NCBI GenBank assembly: GCA_016202425.1
Contig: JACQOS010000213.1
Coordinates: 1 to 32,186, forward strand
Origin: Chloroflexota bacterium
GTDB taxonomy: Bacteria; Chloroflexota; Dehalococcoidia; Lucifugimonadales; JACQOS01
Reading direction: 5' to 3'
DNA length: 32,186 nucleotides
Below, piece by piece: positions 22,837-29,194 of the stretch (position 1 is its first letter; every line of letters begins with the position of its first letter). Below the pieces are notes generated by a model. It saw only the letters and a list, made by a program, of their open reading frames with translations. It was not told the DNA's origin and did no database searches. A program made the position numbers and the translations under genes.

Positions 22837-23934
22837 TTGGGGAACCCACGGCTCTGGATAGGGCTCCTGGTCACCATCGCTTTCCTGGGGCTGCTGGTGC
22901 TGCGGGTGGATGTGGGCGAGACCGTCAGGCGCCTCGGGCGGGCCAACTACGTGTTCCTCCTGCCTGGCCTGGGCTTGTATGCGACGGCGGTGCTTGGGCG
23001 GACCCTTCGGTGGCGGTACCTGTTGCTGCCCCTCAAGGGCGTGGGGCTTGGGCGGCTCGTTCCCGTAGTAGTGGTCGGCTACATGGCCAACAACCTGCTC
23101 CCCATGCGTCTCGGGGAAGTGGTCCGCAGCTACTACGTAGGAGAACGCGAGGGGGTGAGCAAGGCGGCGGCGTTCGCCACGGTGGTGGTGGAGCGGGTCT
23201 TCGATGGCCTCGCGCTCCTCTTCTTCCTGGTTGTCGCTGCCGCTTTCCTTCCCGTCGCGGGGTTGGTGAAGGGCCTCGGGGAGACCACCCGCGTGCCCTG
23301 GCCTATCCTGGCCGGAGGGACGGTGCTGTCGTTCGTGGTGGTATCCGGCGTCCTGCTGTGGGGGTCGCGAGGCCCGGCGGCGTGGACGCGCCTGGCCGCT
23401 CTTGTTTGCAGGCCATTGCCCGCCAGGTGGAAGGGGCAGGTAGTGGGGCTGGTGGATCTCTTTGCTACGGGTCTGAGCACCCTGCGCAACCCCGGGCGGC
23501 TGGCCGCCGTCTTCCTGCTGTCGGTGCCCGTATGGCTGGCCGAGGCCGCGACGTCCTACGTGATAGCTCTGGGGTTTGGCCTGGAGGCGCCGCTGGGAGG
23601 CCTTGGGGGCATGGCGACGGCCATCGTGGCGATGACCGCGATTGCAAACCTGGCAACCTCGCTGCCGTCGTCGCAGGGAGGCGTCGGGCCCTTCGAGTTC
23701 TTCGCCGTGGCGACGCTGGTCCTGCTGGGCGTGGAGGCGGAGGTGGCGACAGCGTATGTGGTGGCGCTCCACCTGACGCTCCTGGTGCCGGTGACGGTGG
23801 TGGGGCTGGTGTACCTGTGGGTGGGGAAGGAGTCGCTCCTGCGGCTCATGCGCCTGCCGCCAATGGCGGCGAAGGCATCGGCTGCGGAAGGCAGGGTGGC
23901 AAGCGGCCCTGTTCCACGCGAGGAGCTCCCTTGA
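22837..23934 (+). CDS. Lysylphosphatidylglycerol synthase-type transmembrane (flippase-like) protein
   Basis: This 365-residue membrane protein belongs to the UPF0104/LPG_synthase_TM family (TIGR00374), which includes the membrane part of MprF and archaeal AglD-associated proteins. Family features are GRTLRWRYLLLP, VVVGYMANNLLPMRLGEVVR (about residues 77-96), VVVERVFDGLALL and the late SLPSSQGGVGPFE segment. About eight helices are visible and there is no soluble aminoacyl-transferase domain, so it is likely a lipid flippase-like component. Start is probably TTG 22837, with GGGAGG about 11 nt upstream; CTG codons just before it make the exact start uncertain. It is followed after 66 nt by a FAD oxidoreductase. 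Confidence 0.85.
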   Translation: MGNPRLWIGLLVTIAFLGLLVLRVDVGETVRRLGRANYVFLLPGLGLYATAVLGRTLRWRYLLLPLKGVGLGRLVPVVVVGYMANNLLPMRLGEVVRSYYVGEREGVSKAAAFATVVVERVFDGLALLFFLVVAAAFLPVAGLVKGLGETTRVPWPILAGGTVLSFVVVSGVLLWGSRGPAAWTRLAALVCRPLPARWKGQVVGLVDLFATGLSTLRNPGRLAAVFLLSVPVWLAEAATSYVIALGFGLEAPLGGLGGMATAIVAMTAIANLATSLPSSQGGVGPFEFFAVATLVLLGVEAEVATAYVVALHLTLLVPVTVVGLVYLWVGKESLLRLMRLPPMAAKASAAEGRVASGPVPREELP

Positions 23935-24000
23935 GCCGGTGGGTGACTGCTTTGGGGGATGGCTGGGGAGGGAGGCACTCCCCGCAGGCAGGTTGTTGAG

Positions 24001-25326
24001 GTGGCCGAATACCGCGTAGGCATTATCGGCGGGGGCATTGGGGGGCTGGGAGCCGCCTATGAACTGGCCAAGTTGGGCCACCACGTAGAGCTGTACGAGC
24101 GGGCGCCGTTCCTGGGGGGACTCGCCTCCACCTTTGAGGTGGGAGGAGGGCGCCTGGAGCGGTTCTACCACCACCTCTTCCTCTCGGACACCACCATGAT
24201 CAGCCTGCTGAAGGAGTTGGGGCTGGGCGACCGGCTGATCTGGCGGGACTCCAAGGTGGGGATGTTCACCGGCGGCCGCATCTACGACTTCTCCACCCCG
24301 TGGGATCTGCTGCGCTTCAGCCCCGTGAGTCTGGTGGACCGCATGCGCATGGGGTTGGTGGCCCTCTACCTCCAGCGGGTGAAGCGGTGGCAGAAGTTCG
24401 AGCACTCCACCGCTTCGGCCTTCATGCGGAAATGGGCAGGGAAGCGCAACTACGAGGCGGTCTGGGAGCCCCTGCTGAAGGGGAAGTTCACGACGTACCA
24501 CGACCAGGTCTCCATGGCCTGGCTGTGGAGCAAGTTCGCCACCCGCGTTGCCTCCCGGGGGAAAACGCTCAGGGAGAAGCTGGGCTATATCCGGGGGAGC
24601 TGGCAGGTGCTCATCGACGCGCTGGAGCGGCGCATCCGGGAGCTGGGGGGCCAGGTGCTCACGAGCACGGCGGTGACGCGCATCCTCACGGAAGGGGGTC
24701 GGGTCTCTGGGCTGGCCATCCAGCGGGCGGATGGCATGCAAGAGCAGCGGGCCTTTGACATCGTGATCGCCACCATCCCCAGCTTCGCATTGCCCAAGCT
24801 GGTGGAGTTGCCCCAGGAGTACGTGGCCAAACTCCAGGGAGTTGAGTACGAAGGGGCCATCGCCGCCATCTGGGTGCTCAAGCACAGCCTCTCCCATATC
24901 TACTGGCTCAACATCACCGACCCGGACATCCCCTTCCTGCTGGTCCTGGAGCAGACGAACCTGGTGCCTCCGGAGGAGTACGGCGGCAAGCATCTCATCT
25001 ATACGGCCAACTACGTGACGCGCGACGACTACCGGTGGCCGCTCAGCCCTGAGGAGATCGTTCGAGGCTATATTCCCAACCTCAAGAAGATCAACCCTGC
25101 CTTCGACGCATCGTGGATCGAGGCGACTTACGTTCACAGGGAGCCTGCGGCCCAGCCCATCATCAAGGCCAACCACAGGGAGCGGATGCCTCCTACCAGG
25201 ACGCCTGTTCCGGGGCTGTGGCTGGCGGCCATGAGCCAGGTCTACCCGGAGGACCGGGGGACCAACTACAGCTTGCGCCTGGCGGTGGAGGTGGCCCGCC
25301 AGGCAGTGGAGATGCACCAAGCATGA
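24001..25326 (+). CDS. FAD-dependent amine oxidase / protoporphyrinogen-oxidase-like oxidoreductase
   Basis: The 441-residue protein starts with a textbook FAD-binding Rossmann motif, YRVGIIGGGIGGLGAAYELA, then VELYERAPFLGGLAST. It ends with the second FAD contact GLWLAAMSQVYPEDRGTNYS. This resembles the NAD(P)-binding amine-oxidase, UDP-galactopyranose-mutase-like and phytoene-desaturase-like group often found in polysaccharide gene clusters. A role in sugar or polyprenol modification fits the neighbours but is inference. Homology begins at GTG 24001; ATG 23959 would add 14 residues and is an alternative. No ring-cleavage or heme genes are nearby, so true protoporphyrinogen oxidase is less likely. 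Confidence 0.85.
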   Translation: MAEYRVGIIGGGIGGLGAAYELAKLGHHVELYERAPFLGGLASTFEVGGGRLERFYHHLFLSDTTMISLLKELGLGDRLIWRDSKVGMFTGGRIYDFSTPWDLLRFSPVSLVDRMRMGLVALYLQRVKRWQKFEHSTASAFMRKWAGKRNYEAVWEPLLKGKFTTYHDQVSMAWLWSKFATRVASRGKTLREKLGYIRGSWQVLIDALERRIRELGGQVLTSTAVTRILTEGGRVSGLAIQRADGMQEQRAFDIVIATIPSFALPKLVELPQEYVAKLQGVEYEGAIAAIWVLKHSLSHIYWLNITDPDIPFLLVLEQTNLVPPEEYGGKHLIYTANYVTRDDYRWPLSPEEIVRGYIPNLKKINPAFDASWIEATYVHREPAAQPIIKANHRERMPPTRTPVPGLWLAAMSQVYPEDRGTNYSLRLAVEVARQAVEMHQA

Positions 25327-25392
25327 GGGTGACGTGTTCCGTATGAGTTCTGGAAGCAGGGGAACCATTGGGGCAGGACTCTGAAGAGTCGG

Positions 25393-25421
25393 TTGACTTG
25401 CCTGGAGCCTGGGACTAGGAT
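25393..25421 (+). promoter_or_regulatory. Promoter of the MFS transporter gene
   Basis: TTGACT (25393-25398) and TAGGAT (25416-25421) are 17 bp apart, in the 148-nt gap after the FAD oxidoreductase. The predicted start near 25428 gives a leader of about 47 nt with AAAAGGAAGC before the GTG. Nothing else is seen in this gap. Confidence 0.6.
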
Positions 25422-25474
25422 TCGGCGAGGAAGTTTTCCCCTTTCATAGCTAACTAGAAAAGGAAGCTCATTTT

Positions 25475-26746
25475 GTGGGTAACCGTGTAGATCAAGTTGC
25501 TCCATCGGCTACGCTCAGGCCTCGAGTTCCACGGCTCCATACGTTCTCATCCTTAAGGTACCGCAACTTCCGCTATCTCTGGGGGAGCACCCTCTTTGCC
25601 AGCGGTGGTCAATGGATTCAGCAGATCACGCTCAGTTGGCTCATCTATGACATGAGCCACTCGGCATTTCTGACCGGGGCTTTGCTAGGGGCACGATCAT
25701 TACCGTTCCTGGTGGTGGCCCCCATCGGTGGAGTGCTTATCGATCGCTTCGACCGTCGGAAATTGCTCTTGGCGAACCAGGTTTTCCTGGCGTCGGCGGC
25801 GCTTGGCTTTGCGCTCTTGCTCGCGGCTAACTTGGCTCGCGAGTGGCACGTCTTTCTCTTTGCCGTCATTACCGGTGCGGGGTGGGCTTTGAATAACCCG
25901 CTTCGCCAGGCTTTGGTAGTGAACACCGTCCCCCGTCAGAGTTTCCAAAATGCCATCGCCCTGAACTCGCTAGCTTTTAACGTCAATCGAGTTCTGGGGC
26001 CCGGCCTGGGAGGATTGCTCATTGCGCTCTCGGGACCTGCGACCAATTTCTTCATTCAGGCGGCATGCTATGTGGGCGTCGCCTTGCTGGTGTTCCCCAT
26101 TCGTCTGGGGCACCCTGAAACGGCTGCTCGCCACAACTCCTCCGCTTTGTCGGATCTCCGGGAAGGGTTAAGCTACGTTGCTAAGGAGCAGACAATCCTT
26201 GCATTGATGCTGATGGGGATGAGTCAGGCGCTGTTCATCATGCCGTTCGTGAACGGATTGATGCCGGTCTTCTCCAAGGAGGTGCTGGGCCTCGGGCCCG
26301 ATGGGCTGGGGCTCTTGCTGGCCACAATGGGAATGGGGGGGCTAGTAGCACCTCTAACCCTTGCCACGATGGGGAACACCCGAAGGACAGGACTTGTCCA
26401 GGCAGGGGCAGCAATGGGCTCCGGGATAATGCTCATGGTGTTTTCCCAGTCCACTAGCCTGGCTATGGCCTTGCCATTCCTGGCGATGCTAGGAACTTGT
26501 CAGATGTTTTTCTTTGTTCTGATCAACATCATCATCCAGACCCGCATTCCGGACGCTCTTCGTGGCCGCGTCATGAGTATCTATTCGATGGACATTGCCG
26601 TGGCCCCTCTGGGAGGGCTTGTGGCAGGCACCATTGCTCAACTGTATGGTGCTCCTCTGGCAATGCTGATGGGAGGAGGGTTTTCCTTAGCCCTCATTCT
26701 TGTGATTGTCACTCGGTTCAAGACTGTGCGTACCAATGCCTCGTGA
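25475..26746 (+). CDS. MFS transporter (MFS_3 / EntS-like exporter)
   Basis: This 423-residue, twelve-helix major facilitator has the MFS loop 2-3 signature in the form GGVLIDRFDRRKLLL at about 85-99, and the N-terminal FRYLWGSTLFASGGQWIQQ typical of the MFS_3/EntS-like group that exports siderophores, drugs or lipids. The second half has the matching IPDALRGRVMSIYSMD loop. Start is GTG 25475 with AAGGAAG upstream. Codon use is plainly different from the flanking genes, with many A/T third positions (for example the GCTCTTGCTCGCGGCTAACT stretch). Together with its own promoter this suggests later acquisition. The substrate is unknown. The 26747-26957 gap after it shows only the nuoE promoter. 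Confidence 0.9.
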   Translation: MGNRVDQVAPSATLRPRVPRLHTFSSLRYRNFRYLWGSTLFASGGQWIQQITLSWLIYDMSHSAFLTGALLGARSLPFLVVAPIGGVLIDRFDRRKLLLANQVFLASAALGFALLLAANLAREWHVFLFAVITGAGWALNNPLRQALVVNTVPRQSFQNAIALNSLAFNVNRVLGPGLGGLLIALSGPATNFFIQAACYVGVALLVFPIRLGHPETAARHNSSALSDLREGLSYVAKEQTILALMLMGMSQALFIMPFVNGLMPVFSKEVLGLGPDGLGLLLATMGMGGLVAPLTLATMGNTRRTGLVQAGAAMGSGIMLMVFSQSTSLAMALPFLAMLGTCQMFFFVLINIIIQTRIPDALRGRVMSIYSMDIAVAPLGGLVAGTIAQLYGAPLAMLMGGGFSLALILVIVTRFKTVRTNAS

Positions 26747-26913
26747 GGCAACTTCCTCTCACCACCGCAACGTTCAAGCCATCTCGGTCGCTCCAGGAGA
26801 GAGTGGGTTCGGCTGTTGGACAGGTCTAGTCTGGAAGGCCGGTGGCTGCGCGTGAAGGTGCTGGAGGAGCGGCGAGTCGCTGAGGTTGGCCATGTGGCGG
26901 AAAAGGGCGCTCG

Positions 26914-26943
26914 TTGAAGGGCCTACCTGGATTGTGATACACT
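26914..26943 (+). promoter_or_regulatory. Promoter of the nuoEFG-like operon
   Basis: TTGAAG (26914-26919) and TACACT (26938-26943) are 18 bp apart, and TGA before the -10 gives an extended -10. It lies 14 nt before the ATG of the NuoE-like gene. Confidence 0.6.
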
Positions 26944-26957
26944 TCTCACGCTAGAGC

Positions 26958-27470
26958 ATGCCTTCCCCCACCCGCCAGGCCGCTCTGACGACCCCGAGCG
27001 AGGCACTGCGTGCCACGATCCGCCGGGTATTGGCATCCCAGCGGGGCCCGACGGTGACCGTGCTATCGTCGCTCCTGGCGGTGCAGGACACTCTGGGCTA
27101 CATCTCTCCCCAGGCCGTTGCCGAAGTGGCGGAGTTCACCCATGCCAGCGTCAACGACGTGTGGGGTGTGGCGTCCTTCTACACGAACTTCCGCTTCGCT
27201 CCTCCGGCCCAGCACACCGTGGAGGTGTGCTGGGGTCCCTCCTGCCACGTCGTAGGGGCGCTCTCTCTGCTGAAGGCGGTGCTGGAGGGCCTTGGACGCA
27301 CAGGCGAGGGGGAGACCTCGGACGGTGCCATCACGCTCAAGTACAATACCTGCCTGGGAGCCTGCGCCCAGGCGCCCGTCATGAAGGTGGACCAGCAGTT
27401 GGTGGGGCGCGCCACGCCTGCTCTGGCGAGCCAATGGCTCCGCGGCCTGCGGCGGGAAGGCCCGGGATGA
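26958..27470 (+). CDS. nuoE: NuoE-like [2Fe-2S] thioredoxin-fold subunit
   Basis: This 170-residue protein is the small 24-kDa-type subunit of NADH dehydrogenase or NAD-linked hydrogenase/formate dehydrogenase complexes. It carries one [2Fe-2S] cluster on Cys91, Cys96 (C-x4-C), Cys132 and Cys136 (C-x3-C). The N-terminal helical part has LLAVQDTLGYIS and the GVASFYTNFRF segment usual for the family. Its stop codon overlaps the start of the NuoF-like gene as ATGA, showing an operon with coupled translation. It transfers electrons to or from the flavin subunit next to it. Confidence 0.93.
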   Translation: MPSPTRQAALTTPSEALRATIRRVLASQRGPTVTVLSSLLAVQDTLGYISPQAVAEVAEFTHASVNDVWGVASFYTNFRFAPPAQHTVEVCWGPSCHVVGALSLLKAVLEGLGRTGEGETSDGAITLKYNTCLGACAQAPVMKVDQQLVGRATPALASQWLRGLRREGPG

Positions 27471-29173
27471 CGGCCAGCTACGCCGTGTTGCAGGAGCGGG
27501 CCCAGGGGCGCCAGTGGGCCCTGGCGGAGAAGCGGCGCGTGCGGGTGGGTACTGCTCTCTGCGGGATGGCGGCGGGCGCGGGAGCGGTGCTGGACGCGGT
27601 ACGCCGGGAGGTAGGGTCCCTTGGGCTGGAGGCCACGGTGAGCGAGGTGGGGTGCCTGGGCCTCTGCTACGCCGAGCCTCTGGTGGACTTTCAGAGCCCT
27701 GGGGGCCAGCGCGTCTTCTATGGCAACGTGGCAAAGGAGCAGGCGCCGCGCCTGGTGCGGGCCCACCTGGTCGAAGGGCAGCCTGCGATGGAAGGAGCGC
27801 TGGCTACATTGGGGGGCGAGGCCCTGCCAGGGGTACCGGCGCTGGGGCAGCTGCCCATGATGAAGGGGCAGCTCCGCATCGCGCTGGGGAACGCTGGGCA
27901 CATAGACCCGGGGAGCCTGGAAGAGTACGTGGCCGTGGGCGGCTACGGGGCTCTGGACAAGGCCCTCTCGGGCATGGCGCCCCAGCAGGTGCTAGAGGAG
28001 GTGGCGCGGTCGGGTCTGAGGGGCAGGGGAGGGGCGGCCTTCCCCACAGGGGTGAAGTGGCGGTTCCTGGCAAGCTCTCCTGGGCCCGTGAAGTACATCC
28101 TGGCTAACTGTGAGGAGGGCGATCCGGGCGCCTTCAACGACAAGGCGGTCCTGGAGAGCGACCCCCACGCCCTGTTGGAAGGGATCGTCCTGGCGGGCTA
28201 CGCCACGGGGGCCTCCAAGGGGTTCGTGTTCGTCCGCCACGGGCACGAAGGGCCCATCCACAGGATGCGGGAGGCGGTGCAGCAGGCGTACGCGGCCGGG
28301 CTCCTGGGGGCGAACATCTTGGGAGCGGCGTTCAGCTTCGACTGCGAGGTTGTCCTGGTAGGGGAGTCCTACGTCTCCGGGGAGGAGACGGCCCTCATGG
28401 AGGCCATTGAAGGTAAGCGGGCTACGCCCCGGTACCGGCCGCCGTTCCCGGCCGCTGTGGGCCTCTGGGGCAAGCCCAGCAACATCAACAACATCAAGAC
28501 GCTGACCTACGTGCCCCCCATCGTCGCTCGGGGGGGGAGTTGGTTCGCCAGCATCGGCACGGAGCGCAGCAAGGGGACGGCCATCCTCTGCCTCTCCGGG
28601 GCTGTCCAGCGGCCCGGGATGGTGGAGGTCCCCATGGGAAGGACTCTCCGGGAGGCCGTCGAGGGCCTGGGTGGCGGTGTCGCGGGAGGGAGAAAGCTGA
28701 AGCTGCTGCAAACGGGCGGGCCCCTGGGAGGGCTGCTGAGCGCCGACAAGCTGGACATCCCCCTGGACTTCGATGCCATGGCCCGGGCCGGGGCCATCCT
28801 GGGGTCCGGAGGGATCATCGTCGCCGACGACACCGCCTGTGCCGTGGACCTGACGCGCCTGCTGGTGGCCTTCTGCCAGTTCGAGTCCTGTGGCAAGTGT
28901 TTCCCGTGCCGGCTGGGGACGACGCACCTGCTGGAGATCATGGAGCGCATCTGCCGCTTCCAGGCCAGGCCCGGGGACCTAGAGCTGATGCACACCGTGG
29001 GGACGCAGATGGCCGCTGGCTCGCTGTGCGGCCACGGGCAACTGGGTTTCAACCCGGTCCAGTCGGCGCTGAAATCCTTTGGAGCCGAGTTCACGGCCCA
29101 CATCGAAAGGCGTACCTGCCCCGCGGGCGTGTGCGACGGGAAGTACCTGACGCCGGAGCGGAGCAGGCGGTGA
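27467..29173 (+). CDS. nuoF: NuoF-like NADH-binding flavoprotein subunit
   Basis: The 568-residue protein holds the NAD(H) and FMN sites and a [4Fe-4S] cluster. An N-terminal thioredoxin-like ferredoxin domain (about 25-105) has Cys32, Cys63 and Cys67. The main domain has the nucleotide motif GLRGRGGAAFPTG at 183-195, ANCEEGDPG at 213-221 and EETALMEAIEGK at 306-317. The cluster motif is ESCGKCFPCR at 473-482 with Cys521 in GSLCGHGQ. A C-terminal Cys pair in RTCPAGVCDGK (551, 556) may be a remnant of the ferredoxin tail of HndC/HydB-type subunits. The added N-terminal domain favours a soluble NAD-linked dehydrogenase or hydrogenase-type module over ordinary complex I. Confidence 0.92.
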   Translation: MTASYAVLQERAQGRQWALAEKRRVRVGTALCGMAAGAGAVLDAVRREVGSLGLEATVSEVGCLGLCYAEPLVDFQSPGGQRVFYGNVAKEQAPRLVRAHLVEGQPAMEGALATLGGEALPGVPALGQLPMMKGQLRIALGNAGHIDPGSLEEYVAVGGYGALDKALSGMAPQQVLEEVARSGLRGRGGAAFPTGVKWRFLASSPGPVKYILANCEEGDPGAFNDKAVLESDPHALLEGIVLAGYATGASKGFVFVRHGHEGPIHRMREAVQQAYAAGLLGANILGAAFSFDCEVVLVGESYVSGEETALMEAIEGKRATPRYRPPFPAAVGLWGKPSNINNIKTLTYVPPIVARGGSWFASIGTERSKGTAILCLSGAVQRPGMVEVPMGRTLREAVEGLGGGVAGGRKLKLLQTGGPLGGLLSADKLDIPLDFDAMARAGAILGSGGIIVADDTACAVDLTRLLVAFCQFESCGKCFPCRLGTTHLLEIMERICRFQARPGDLELMHTVGTQMAAGSLCGHGQLGFNPVQSALKSFGAEFTAHIERRTCPAGVCDGKYLTPERSRR

Positions 29174-29194
29174 GATGAGGAAAAGGAGCTGCGG

